Counted from the first letter of the stretch, positions 54,980-64,000 are shown. The stretch: DNA of 64,000 nt from Macrosoma leucophasiata (GCA_036365455.1 JAWQUS010000002.1:8308001-8372000); one strand, 5' to 3'. Program-made: numbers and translations. The notes: a model not told the origin generated them from the sequence alone.

Positions 54980-55930
54980 AGAAATCCAGAGAAAAAACAC
55001 ATATTTAATACACAATCTAATTAAATTCGATTTTAGGGTTGAAAGATATACACGCGGACCACTGAGTGACTAATGAATAAAACACTTAATGATATGGGAG
55101 TAATATATTCTAAAATATGTATCGAGCTGTGTTCATGGTTAAACCATGTTTTTTTATCAATATTGTTTACTTGAATAAGAAATTGGGCCTCTGCATAGAT
55201 TCACGCATATGTCAACAGAAAGGAAGTTACATGAGATTGTAGGTATATCTAAGTATTTTTCAAAAACTAAACAAACTTTCTCTACATAAATAAAGAACCA
55301 TATTTCATGAGTGCCGAAGAGCCGAAGCGTGACGCAGGTGTGTAGTGTTGGGGCTTCTAGTTCCCACATTATCGACTCCTTGCAAACCGTTGATCACGAT
55401 AATTTTATGCCGCTAATAGTGAGGCGACACTTCTATGCTTCTAGCATAACTGTCACCGATGTTTTATCGATTTGCATAATAACATACTTGTCACAATTTA
55501 TTATAATGAGTAGTTTTAGCTATTACGCAGTTAAAAGATCGATATACTCAGAATAATTTCATCATTTTTAGGAAGTTATCAATAAATAATGTCGGAAAGT
55601 GTTGATGGCTGATTATAACCAAATTTCCACGAACGGTGCGCACAAAAGGAATCGTTTTTAAATTGTCAACGTTCGGGGGCATCAGCCAAACTGCGCGTGC
55701 ACACGCAATGTTCGACTTAAACTTCTGTCACTTGGACATTGTTGTTCTTCAAAGCGAATCAAGACCTAAATTGAGTGTGATTTAACTTGTGCCAACAATT
55801 ATGTAATTTGCTTTAATGTAGTTTCACTGACCACATGTTGTGGTGATAAGTATATATCGTTTTTAGTAACTCATCGTACCTATATTATGTAAGTTTTGAA
55901 TTGGTTGTACAGATAGTGAAATGTCGGTAA
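54980..55930. other. No gene assigned
   Basis: Single-copy. A frame at 55311-55556 (81 codons) and its antisense counterpart are unremarkable. 55640-55730 is somewhat GC-rich. Confidence 0.4.
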
Positions 55931-55931
55931 A

Positions 55932-55981
55932 TATCGATTATTTTAATAAAATGTGTGTACATTTTATTAAAATAATCGATA
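55932..55981. repeat. Perfect 23-bp-stem hairpin with 4-nt loop
   Basis: TATCGATTATTTTAATAAAA with TGT pairs exactly with its complement after a GTGT loop. The 50-bp structure is flanked by unrelated sequence. It is too short and tight-looped for a typical microRNA precursor. It could be a foldback relic or replication-generated inverted duplication. Confidence 0.95.
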
Positions 55982-55984
55982 AAC

Positions 55985-56824
55985 GCTACTAGTGTTTTAT
56001 TAAATGTATAATGCAATTTGTGTTATTTTATTTTTATTCAATAAGTAGGTATACACAATTTTTTCTCGAAGATGTCGTTAAACATAGGTAGGTACTTACG
56101 TACCTATGAATTGAATACGTATTATTTACACAGCGCGGTGAAATATGGGAAATATTGCATAATTATTTAAAAATAGTTTAGTAAGTGGGTAGCTTTTCAT
56201 AGTGTTTATCTATTATCCGTTTCTATATTTGATGGCAGTCTTATGTTATCATTTCAACATACTTTAATTTATATATTTTTAAAATACTTAGGTATACCAT
56301 ATATTATAAGTAGGTATTTTAAATTAGTGGCTTCACAGTATTCTACGTCGCGAAACGTGATGTGATAACATAACAAGATTCAACATTCATTTAATCACTT
56401 GGAAATACCTAATACTTTTTCTTTAACCTATCACAAAAAATTGCCTAGCCATTGAGTCACGGGCCTGAAGTTACAGGATAAATATTACTATAATCAAACT
56501 GTTAGAGGTTTGACTCGATTAAGTACATCAATCACAAACGAATGATCGTGGCAATTAATTAAGGAGGGAAGATCTGAAGCTTTTACCAAGCCTTTAGCTA
56601 ACAATGCGGTTAATTCAAGTACGATCACGCAACCGAGCGATAATAGGCGGGTAATTTGAAGTCATTATGTCTGTAAATTAAAAACTATGAGAATGTGGAG
56701 GATTTACACATGCTACCACTAGGTGGGCGGAATCAAGGGTAACATTGAATATAAATAACGTGATACGCATCATTTTGAGCGGTAAATTATGTTATGTAAT
56801 TATCCTCTTTTAAATGGTAAATAT
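55985..56824. other. No gene seen
   Basis: AT-rich with several AGGTAGGTACTTA-like words common in this genome. Confidence 0.4.
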
Positions 56825-56825
56825 A

Positions 56826-56932
56826 GTCGGATTCGATTTTTAATAATCATTTTAATTAAATATACGCGAGATAAATCCGAAAACTAGTTTTATTTCAATC
56901 AGTGAAGCTCGCGAAAAGAACATACTATGGTG
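56826..56932 (+). repeat. Lone terminal fragment of the Penelope-like element
   Basis: GTCGGATTCGATTTTTAATA, then TATACGCGAGATAAATCCGA and AAACTAGTTTTATTTCAATC, AGCTCGCGAAAAGAACATAC match 39603-39706 of the Penelope remnant. No coding part is attached. Confidence 0.85.
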
Positions 56933-57029
56933 AATATAGAGTTAAATTTTTCAGTCAAATCACAGAATAGATGACGTCAAATGCCTTGCTATTTTTGTAG
57001 TTTCGTTATTAAGTAATAGATATTGATTC

Positions 57030-57347
57030 AAATAAATAAAATTGGAATGTCTGTTTGTGATATAAAAATAACCGCATTTTACTAAATGCATATGTATGTA
57101 TACACGGTACATATACCAAAACAACATTTTTTACCAATTTTGGCCGTCTGTCTGTCTGTCTGTCTGTTTGTTTGTTCCCGCTAATCTCGGGAACGGCTGG
57201 ACCGATTTCGACGGGACTTTCACTGATAGCTTATATAATAAGGAGTAACTAAGGCTATTTTTATACTAGCTGCGCCCACGGCTGCGTCCGGTAGATACTG
57301 AACAATCATAAATTATCACGCGAACGAAGTCGCGGGCACATCTGGTC
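57030..57347 (-). repeat. Family B repeat, complete copy
   Basis: The tail AAATAAATAAAATTGGAATG, ATGCATATGTATGTATACAC, (GTCT)n at about 57145-57166, GTTTGTTCCCGCTAATCTCG, GACGGGACTTTCACTGATAG and palindromic head ending GCGGGCACATCTGGT are all present. Confidence 0.92.
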
Positions 57348-57400
57348 TATAATAATATAGTGCACGTAAGCGCTTAAGAATATTGAGTATTAGATATCCA

Positions 57401-57649
57401 TTTTTTAAGTAATGAATGTGGCAAACAAACCTGTAGCTCACATTGATGTAAAGTGATGACTGCAGCCTACAGAGACATTTACACAAAAACCAGATGTGTT
57501 GTCACCTCTGAAACCTAAGTTATGACTCTGTCTAGTTATTACGGAGTCATACATTTCCATCTATCCTGAACACGATAGTGCTGAACACACTAGTCATTTG
57601 GCGGCAGATAGTTTAGGTAATGCGGTGGAGCTTGGCACTCTACTACCAG
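57401..57649 (-). repeat. Family A repeat, full-length older copy
   Basis: From TTTTTTAAGTAATGAATGTG through GATGACTGCAGCCTACAGAG, CTAGTTATTACGGAGTCATA and CATTTGGCGGCAGATAGTTT to a damaged head, CTTGGCACTCTACTACCAG. It stands head-to-head with the younger copy at 57661. Confidence 0.83.
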
Positions 57650-57660
57650 AAAAAAATTAA

Positions 57661-57945
57661 ATTGGTGGTAGAGCTCCAGTGACGAAGTTCGCGGGCGTAG
57701 GCACCACCGCATTATCTAATATACTTGCCGCTAAATGGTAGTGTTCAGCACTATCGTGCTCCGGTCAGGTGGTAATGTACGGCCCTGTAATTTCCGGCAC
57801 AGAGGCATAACACCTTAGGCCTCAGAAGTGGTAACGCATCTGCATTTTGACCTCTTGTCTTTGTGTGGGTGTCTATAGGCTGCAGTCATCACTTAACATC
57901 AATGTGAACTGCATGCTTGTTTGGCACTTTCATAACATAAAAAAA
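57661..57945 (+). repeat. Family A repeat, full-length young-type copy
   Basis: Head ATTGGTGGTAGAGCTCCAGT to end TTTCATAACATAAAAAAAC. Nearly identical to 10401-10684, with small changes such as GACGAAGTTCGCGG in the head and CTCAGAAGTGG. Confidence 0.93.
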
Positions 57946-57947
57946 CA

Positions 57948-58328
57948 ACATCTTAGGCCCTGTGCCCATTATATTATCTCATCTAAGACCCGGGGAGTGT
58001 GAGGACCACGAGCCAGTTCAATCTTATAAGTTCGTACTGAATCGGCAATACTATCAACATTTAAGTATGAATCTAGGATTTTTAAAGCATTTAACAATGA
58101 TAAATTTCGTAGCGAATCATCAATGAGTTATTGTTTTGTTGTTTTCGGTTATGTTAATCCCTGTGACCGGTTGTTTCCGGTCTTTGTTATTTTTTGCCAA
58201 TAGAACCCTGAATAGATTTCCGCGATAAACTATTTTTTTAAAACTTTTACTGGCTTTTGATAGCCAGTAGAAAAAGCGGGAGAGTATCATAAGCGTAAGT
58301 ATGCACTTATAAAATATGTGTGTTATAT
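57948..58328. other. No gene seen
   Basis: Single-copy. A 78-codon minus frame (58120-58356) runs into the MITE at 58332 and is likely chance. Confidence 0.4.
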
Positions 58329-58331
58329 CTA

Positions 58332-58579
58332 CAGTGCTTAACAATAAATATTGCACATTGAGCCTAGGAAGGAGACTTCCGCTTATTCGGATTTCGGGTC
58401 TGTAGAGCGTTATCTCTTCCGCACCGTACCTATTTGACGTTTGTCGACCATTTTCATCAAGTTTTTACCAATACCGGACTGTTAGTGCTGCAACAGAGAT
58501 ATCGCTCTACGAAGCCGAACGAAACGAGCCGATCGTCTCTTTCGCAGGCTCGATGTGCAATATTAATTGTTGAGTACTG
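58332..58579. mobile_element. TA-flanked MITE with about 80-bp terminal inverted repeats
   Basis: The left terminus CAGTGCTTAACAATAAATAT and the right terminus (complement of ATATTAATTGTTGAGTACTG) face inward and are bounded by TA at 58330-58331 and 58580-58581. The arms continue TTGCACATYGAGCCT, then a GAGAC block and GTAGAGCGWTATCTCT. The 248-bp element has a short non-coding core. TA duplication fits the Tc1/mariner/pogo group. Confidence 0.85.
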
Positions 58580-58665
58580 TAGGTATTTGTATTAAGATTG
58601 AAATTATTTTCTAAGTATAATAAGAATTTTCATAAGATCTAACGACTGGATTAGATTACTTCTGA

Positions 58666-58755
58666 TTTCGAGTTCGAGGGCGTAGACGTAAACACCACCG
58701 CATTAACTAATCCATCTGCCGCCAAATGGTAGTGTTCAGCATTATAGTGTTATGG
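58666..58755 (+). repeat. Family A fragment, head part
   Basis: GAGTTCGAGGGCGTAGACGT, AACACCACCGCATTAACTAA and GCCGCCAAATGGTAGTGTTC match. It carries a small AGACGT duplication, and homology ends at the GTTATGGTAC block. Confidence 0.8.
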
Positions 58756-58978
58756 TACACCGCGGACACTCCGCCAAAATTCCATACAAACGCTTAATTT
58801 GGTCTCTATTACACAGCCATCAAACAGTGACGTGTATTCACACGTGTACCTGTGTGCGTAGCACGTAGAAAATACCAACCGTCGCCCATAAGAGGGGAGG
58901 AGGTTGGGTGAGGCGGGGAAATCGGGCGGGACGTCAAAGTGTCCATTCTATATGTAGTATTATTACATATTCTCTGGT

Positions 58979-59192
58979 TATGGTCCGACGGCCTTGATTT
59001 GGGTAATTATGGTTTTGAATGATTTTTGGAAGTCCAGGGAATGTTTAAAAGGTAAGAAAATATGAAGAAATTGAAGGTGAAAAGTAAAAAACACAAATTC
59101 ATTTTCCCATACAAATACTCCGTATCTATCAAACCTTTGACACATTATTTCATTCTGAGGCAATACGAAGTTTTCCGGGTCAGCTAGTAACA
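58979..59192 (-). repeat. Dispersed repeat with CTGACCCGGAAAACTTCG head, copy 2
   Basis: It matches 1407-1634 over most of its length (AGGTAAGAAAATATGAAGAA, CCATACAAATACTCCGTATC, TGACACATTATTTCATTCTG). The head end on the minus strand is ACTAGCTGACCCGGAAAACT, giving the full ACTAGCTG start. Confidence 0.78.
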
Positions 59193-59194
59193 TA

Positions 59195-59930
59195 TAAAAA
59201 TGTACTTAAAAGCTCAATAGTATCGAATTCATTATGTTCTTTTAAAATGTCAACCAAAACAATGTGTTTTTTTATTTAATTGATTAGGGTTATTAAAAAC
59301 TATGTTATGAATACGGCCGTAAGAAGCAGTTTTAATGGCGATTTAAATACATGATGATCGAAAAGGAAGTTTACGGACTCCTAGTGTGACAACATTAGAA
59401 ATGAAAAATATGAACGTTGCTCTGCGGAAATCGCCCCGACTGTTATTTCATTTGCAATTTCCATAACAGTGGCCATAAATTATCGAATGGCGCCTCGCCG
59501 ACGATTTATCGATATTTTTTGTAATTAAACTTTATCGATAGTGTCTAATGCTTTCAAATTTTTCAAGTTGATAATAACTTAATATGCATGTGAACTGTTT
59601 AACATTCTCGCTAATATTGTATGTTTTTTGTAAAATTAAATGTAATTGTTTGTTATGACGCTCTTGATATTATTTGGTTTAAAAAGGCAGTACCTACGAA
59701 TATACTTACATAGTTTAAGTAGGTACTTATACAAACCTACTACAAACATTTATTATCTTTGTAATAATACGTGATGTGATGTATGACTCATTGATGCTAT
59801 TTATTAGATGATATATAGTTCGTAATGCGTGTAAAAGTTTAATTGATTTAAGATTTTTTGATTTGATAGATTGAAACTCAATATTGGCAAAATCGAATAG
59901 TTTAGTTTTTAAGGAAAACTTCAAGACGCA
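59195..59930. other. No gene seen apart from motif pair
   Basis: AT-rich single-copy sequence. Confidence 0.4.
59505..59542. promoter_or_regulatory. Two TATCGATA (DRE) motifs 26 bp apart
   Basis: Perfect TATCGATA words at 59507-59514 and 59533-59540, just after a GGCGCCTCGCCGACG patch. TATCGATA is the DREF/BEAF-type motif of insect housekeeping promoters and boundary elements. No transcript start is visible. Confidence 0.35.
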
Positions 59931-59933
59931 TAA

Positions 59934-59962
59934 ACTGCCTCAGTAGTGGTAGTGGGTCTATT
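59934..59962 (+). repeat. tRNA-SINE head fragment
   Basis: ACTGCCTCAGTAGTGGTAGT matches the first bases of the SINE at 28509, with the GCCTAGTGG block collapsed. Too short to be sure. Confidence 0.45.
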
Positions 59963-59965
59963 ATT

Positions 59966-61278
59966 TAGCAGGTTTATTATATAAGTATATTGCATTACCT
60001 ACTTTTTTAAATACGCCAGCTTTCTGAGATCTTTACCAACTAGCAGGATAGCGACATCTATTTTTTGGTATACATATGCATTTAAATAAACAATATTTAA
60101 TTTTATTCTTTTAGAGTTACACTAATAACAACAGAAGATATTAATAACTCTCTGCCTACCCTGTAAGCGACTTGACGTGAAGATACATACATATTAATAA
60201 CAACATACACATATTGCTCCTATCTAATTACATTAATTTAAAAAACCTGTTAGATTAGTTACCTACCTTGTGAATTAAGTGAATTAAGTGTAGAGAATAA
60301 TAACCGAAACAGAGAATTTCGAAATGGCAATTTAACATCAGCAGAAGATAGATCAGTAAGTAATTAGCTTCAACAGAACGTTTAACACTTGGCTCATTAC
60401 CAATTAATCAATTTAAGTCTAACGGCTGCGACCGCCCCCACCGCCGCCGGCTGTTTGCCGCTACGAATCACTTCGCAGAGGAACTACAATTAATCCTGGA
60501 TTTGTGACTATTTATTACCATACAAACAATCGGTTATAATTGCCGTATAATTACTATACGATCCTATGCTACCTGTATACGAATCAACGTCGGTAGGTGT
60601 AGTAGATAATAGTGAAAAAGAGATATAAAAAAATATAGGTATAATTGTGAACCTCCTCCTTTTTGAACTGAATGTAGAGAGCTTTATTCTTGATTGTTAT
60701 CTACATTTATCACACCCTTCATAGGTACATACAATATTTAAAAATGAACTAATTTCAATGATTCTTGGACAATTTCTTACCAAATTTGACGTAAGTCTTT
60801 ATTTAAATAGTGACAAAAATACAAATTAAATCTTAATTTAAATTAAGTTGGAACTTTTGCCAATAGGAATTAATTTCATAAATACATAATATGCAAGTAT
60901 ATGGCAAGCCTTTTTAAAAAATGTGGGAAATAACAAAATATGAATACAATATACATGTACAATAAGCAATTCATAAATCTATTATTATCGTGGTGTATTC
61001 AGGGCGAACATATTCATTCAAAAGATTTATAGTCATTTAATATCTACGGCATTTATTTATGAGTTCTACTATATTATAATAATTTACGCATATTTCATTC
61101 AATCAATTGGGCAAAACGATATTATTTTAAATTTAACAAAAATCCTACGTAGGTAATTGGTACAAATTATTTGACTTAATATCATTTGCAGATTAAGTCA
61201 ATTCTTCTAATTTAAAATCCTAATTATATACCAAATTGCGCACACGTTGGCATTATTACCTAAACAATATAATAAATA
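59966..61278. other. Mostly single-copy AT-rich stretch
   Basis: A SINE-tail remnant (CTGCCTACCCTGTAAGCGAC, TTGACGTGAAGATACATACA) lies at 60142-60195. A GC-rich patch (CCGCCCCCACCGCCGCCGGC) lies at 60430-60455, next to AATTAATCAATTTAAG-type homeodomain cores. No coding frame was recognised. Confidence 0.45.
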
Positions 61279-61279
61279 A

Positions 61280-61452
61280 AAAAATACGCTTACACTCACA
61301 GCCCCACAGTAGGTTAAACCTGTGCCGTGGGTGCCGTTGTACACATACAACACATACACAAACACCCAGACCCGAAACAAATATCTGTAGGCCATACAAA
61401 TATTTGTTCCGGTGCGGGGATCGAACCCGCGACCCGAAGGGTAAAAGCGACT
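61280..61452 (-). repeat. tRNA-derived SINE, partial
   Basis: On the minus strand the box B context is GGTCGCGGGTTCGATCCCCG and CACCGGAACAAATATTTGTA. The body reads TTTCGGGTCTGGGTGTTTGT and CCACGGCACAGGTTTAACCT. Box A is not clear. The head and body order is typical of a common lepidopteran SINE (recalled). Antiparallel open frames of 62-89 codons over it are spurious. Confidence 0.8.
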
Positions 61453-61586
61453 TCTTTACGATATTCAATAAACTGAAAAGTCTATTATATCGGTTGCCTA
61501 ACTAGCATAGTTGGTAATAGATGGCGCTGCTGCTACCATAAAGCAATGCAATAGATGTGAAGGAAAGATTTGACAAATCGGGCAGG

Positions 61587-61661
61587 GCTTCAGTAGCTCA
61601 ATTGGAAGAGCGGCTGGACTAGATTCCCAGTAGGTCGCGAGTTCGAGTCTCGCCTGAAGTC
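61587..61661 (+). tRNA. tRNA-Tyr-like sequence, probable pseudogene or SINE head
   Basis: It folds as a near-complete cloverleaf. Acceptor stem: GCTTCAG with CTGAAGT, one G-U. D arm: GCTC/GAGC with AATTGGAA loop. T arm: GCGAG/CTCGC with TTCGAGT loop. The anticodon stem GCTGG/CCAGT encloses a 9-nt loop, ACTAGATTC, instead of 7, so no clear anticodon is presented. The AGAGCGGCTGGACTAGAT part resembles tRNA-Tyr around its GTA anticodon, disrupted here. No intron, no clean terminator T-run (CAAATTTTTC follows closely), no CCA. Likely non-functional in decoding but pol III-competent. Confidence 0.55.
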
Positions 61662-61664
61662 AAA

Positions 61665-62708
61665 TTTTTCTTTCCATTTTTCTTTAAAAATAAAATGAAA
61701 GATATTGCGTCGCCAGCTGTACCAGAATCACCAAGAAACGATTTTCTACATACCAATCTAGTGTATGATCGACTTTCCAGATAATAATGGGTATACGAGT
61801 AGTAATATTCTGTTACACTGATGAACGTCAGCCAATGCCCCTACGAACCTACTGCCATAATTACTTGCTTGACCTCCTATCTCGTTACCATAATTAATAA
61901 CTTACTTATGTATACGTAAAATAAAGAACCTACGTTGAAAGGGCCGGGAATTGACCAAATAATTAAAAAATCAGTAAAAGCTCAGCCTCCTACTCAGGAA
62001 GAGGTGACTTCATTAAACATCAAAGGGGAAAAACTCTCTGTTCGACCCTCCGCACCAGCAATTCAATTTTTGTGGCGACTTTTATTGAATCTCGCCATCG
62101 CCAACGTAACTCGGTTAACTGTCCTCGTAAGGTTTTAAAAACTTGTTGATGTTTTGTCTTTTAATTAATTTACTCGTCGAACGACAGATGACACCGCACT
62201 CCTTTTAATTATCTCAGCTTCTATTTTAGAACCTTTTTGGATGTTAATTGGTATTCAATTTAGGTTTTTGAATGATTATAGGTATTTTATAAGTAATTGC
62301 AATAGGACTGTGAAATCTATGTTTGTAGGTAATTGTTATTTGTAGTTTCTAATTAGGTATTAGACATACGAACGTGTAATAACACTAATAACTCGTATTT
62401 AACGAACCATAATAGTCATCTTAGATAATATCTATGTATTTTGTATTAGTCAATATTTATGTACCTACTTGTAAGGACAGATATTCCTATTTAGTAGGGC
62501 AATTAATGTTTAAACGTGAAAGAGCCTTTTTTAGATCATGAAAGCAGTGAAAAAGCATGCGTTTCAAATGAATTATAGGGAAATATTTATACCGTATACA
62601 ATATATATTATTGTATTGTAATCTAAGTACATACCTGCCTACTTACAAATTGTAGCTCTCAATGCAGATAATTATGTTCACCTGAAACCTTAAATATACG
62701 ACCTATTT
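61665..62708. other. No gene assigned
   Basis: A 67-codon frame at 61935-62138 is not recognised. Otherwise AT-rich single-copy sequence. Confidence 0.4.
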
Positions 62709-62710
62709 CT

Positions 62711-62968
62711 AGGGGTAGAGCTCCAGGGATAGAGCTGGCTGACTAGGTAACTAGGAACGACGTCATTAACTAATCTACTTGCCCCAATTTTTATAAGTAG
62801 TGCTGAGTGCTGAATAACAGCGCTATCATGTTCCGGTCATGTGCTAATATCTGGGCTATCTGACACAGAGACATAACAGCTTCGTCCTCAGCAACTACAG
62901 TAGCTAACTTACCATGTTATCAATATGAACTGCATGCTTGTTTGCCACTTCCTAATATAAAAATAATG
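62711..62968 (+). repeat. Family A repeat, old full-length copy
   Basis: GGGGTAGAGCTCCAGGGATA, GACGTCATTAACTAATCTAC, GCTATCATGTTCCGGTCATG and GAACTGCATGCTTGTTTGCC with end CCTAATATAAAAATAA. The middle is badly diverged. Confidence 0.82.
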
Positions 62969-62971
62969 TTT

Positions 62972-63398
62972 TGCTACCAACTGTTCGGCATGTACCGTCA
63001 GGGAACTCTCTGCTTATCCAAAATCAATCAAATAGGTATAGCTTTCATGACTATCACATAACGTGACCATGTGATCAAGCGGCCAGATCCTTGATAGTAA
63101 AGAACTAGATAGCTAGTTTAGGTAATGTGGTACTGTACTGTAAAAGCACACAACACTGAGGTCAATAGAATATTTATGTATAATTCTCTGATCAATATAG
63201 CCTCTTCTACGGTTATGAATACTTAGGTATGTACTTTTTGCTTACAAAGGGTTGCAAGTATAAATAGATATATTTGACACGTCATATCTTTCCTACGTAA
63301 TACTTACAGGCGTGACACTATAGTTAAAAACCCATATTTATTGAGTGTACGACAGCAAAGGGCAGTACTACAGTCGTGTATACCCTTGTGCGGGGTAA
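62972..63398. other. No gene seen
   Basis: AT-rich; a faint AGATAGCTAGTTTAGGTAAT near 63108 may be a relic of family A. Confidence 0.35.
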
Positions 63399-63399
63399 T

Positions 63400-63545
63400 A
63401 AAAAACGAGTTGGATCCTCGCGGACCGTTGTTTGTGTGGTGACGTCACGGCGGCGGGGTGCGGGCGGGGGGCCGTGGGAACCGCGCGGCAGGTGCGCGCC
63501 GGCCACTGATCCTGCGCCTGCGCACACCTATCCTATACTTGTAAA
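63400..63545. promoter_or_regulatory. GC-rich island with CRE and NRF1/Ewg-like motifs
   Basis: A perfect CRE palindrome TGACGTCA lies at 63440-63447, followed by GCGGGCGGGGGGCCGTGGGA and TGCGCCTGCGCA, which is one base from the NRF1/Ewg site. No TATA or initiator is clearly placed. Antiparallel open frames (63376-63663 plus, 63324-63527 minus) reflect GC composition. Candidate promoter. Confidence 0.35.
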
Positions 63546-63547
63546 AC

Positions 63548-64000
63548 TGTGCCTATACCCAGCGCACGCACACAAGCCCACCACGAGAAAGTTGCGCTTT
63601 TCCAGCCTCTCATTATTTATTCCTGTATCAGATATAAATTGTAACAGTGCGATAGGTTTGTGATATTGTGTTGTGTTTACGCTTTCTATAAACGAGTGAA
63701 TTAGAAAATGGGGCGGGAGCTTGTTACAATTAAAGTAGCAACAAGTATACTGTCCACACTGATACATATGGATGCTTTTATTACACATCTTCATAAAAAA
63801 CAGCTTTAAAAATACTATGCTGTCCTCTTTGAGATTTAGTACTGCATGCGCAGGAATAACAGTGAGTGAAGAGATCTGCCTATTCATCTCTCTCCCTAAC
63901 CATCCAAGTCCAGGAAAAATTTTTCTTTAGCGGAGCTGAATACTACCTTTATATTAAAATTCCATACCTAGTTCGACTATGCAGGTACTTAGTTTGAAAT
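63548..64000. other. No gene assigned
   Basis: A 119-codon minus frame (63528-63887) has no recognised domain. GTAGCAACAAGTATACTGTC and CCACACTGATACATATGGAT near 63735 weakly resemble the 3' end of family A. Confidence 0.35.

Noticed and set aside
55932..55981. MicroRNA precursor
   Set aside because: The stem is only 23 bp with a 4-nt loop and no mismatches, unlike Drosha/Dicer substrates.
58752..58978. Possible additional MITE (GGACACT ... AGTGTCC)
   Set aside because: Only a few terminal bases are complementary; the rest does not fold, and the boundary is unclear.
63528..63887. 119-codon minus-strand open frame
   Set aside because: No recognisable domain; it extends over GC-rich sequence on one side and a possible family A relic on the other.
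1..64000. CRISPR array, bacterial operon or phage system
   Set aside because: No regular short repeats with unique spacers, no operon-like gene packing, and eukaryotic retroelements throughout.

Overview
The window looks like non-coding, repeat-rich nuclear DNA from a moth or butterfly (Lepidoptera). The evidence is the repeat content: 5S-rRNA-headed SINEs, tRNA-headed SINEs ending in a CCCCTTCGGGGATTAC tail, MITE-like elements carrying (GTCY)n microsatellites, repeats with an ACTAGCTG...CTTCGTCCG head, and a Penelope-like fragment with a GIY-YIG endonuclease. The background is AT-rich and interrupted by short GC-rich single-copy islands. I found no complete protein-coding gene and no exon I can assign to a known protein. 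Open frames longer than 100 codons are rare, and none is recognisable apart from the broken endonuclease. The window could be intergenic or lie inside a very large intron; the sequence alone does not say which.

Repeat layout. (1) Family A is the dominant repeat, about 37 copies or fragments from start to end on both strands. A full copy is about 285 bp, with a GGTGGTAGAGCTCC head and a 3' end of CATAACATAAAAAA; many copies are cut short at the 5' end, which suggests non-LTR (target-primed) retrotransposition. (2) Two near-identical 5S-derived SINEs (331-683 and 32559-32915, both minus strand) have 11-12 bp target-site duplications; the first lies inside an old family A copy. (3) tRNA-derived SINEs or fragments lie near 3902, 16828, 17541, 17722, 28509, 36006, 50818, 59934 and 61280, and there is a tRNA-Tyr-like sequence at 61587. 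(4) Family B and relatives (ACTAGC head, GTATAGAT-type tail, internal GTCT runs) lie at 13418, 20818, 21575, 22296, 23225, 24000, 31249, 53417, 54720 and 57030. (5) DNA-transposon-like foldbacks and MITEs lie at 18226, 32964, 33207, 33583, 46546 and 58332. (6) A Penelope-like fragment with inverted termini lies at 38993-39710, with a lone terminal fragment at 56826.

GC-rich single-copy islands at about 2020, 6400, 11806, 14430, 29880, 52270, 54000 and 63400 are the best places to look for promoters, first exons or regulatory elements. Three of them carry recognisable promoter-type motifs (E2F-like, CRE, DRE-like). Their function is not established here.

I did not find a convincing undescribed multi-gene system. 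The most unusual structures are the 59-bp near-perfect inverted repeat with nested hairpins around a CA/GA microsatellite (46546-47215), the rearranged family A copy with an internal palindrome (31611-32002), the inverted-terminus Penelope relic, and the nested 5S SINE.
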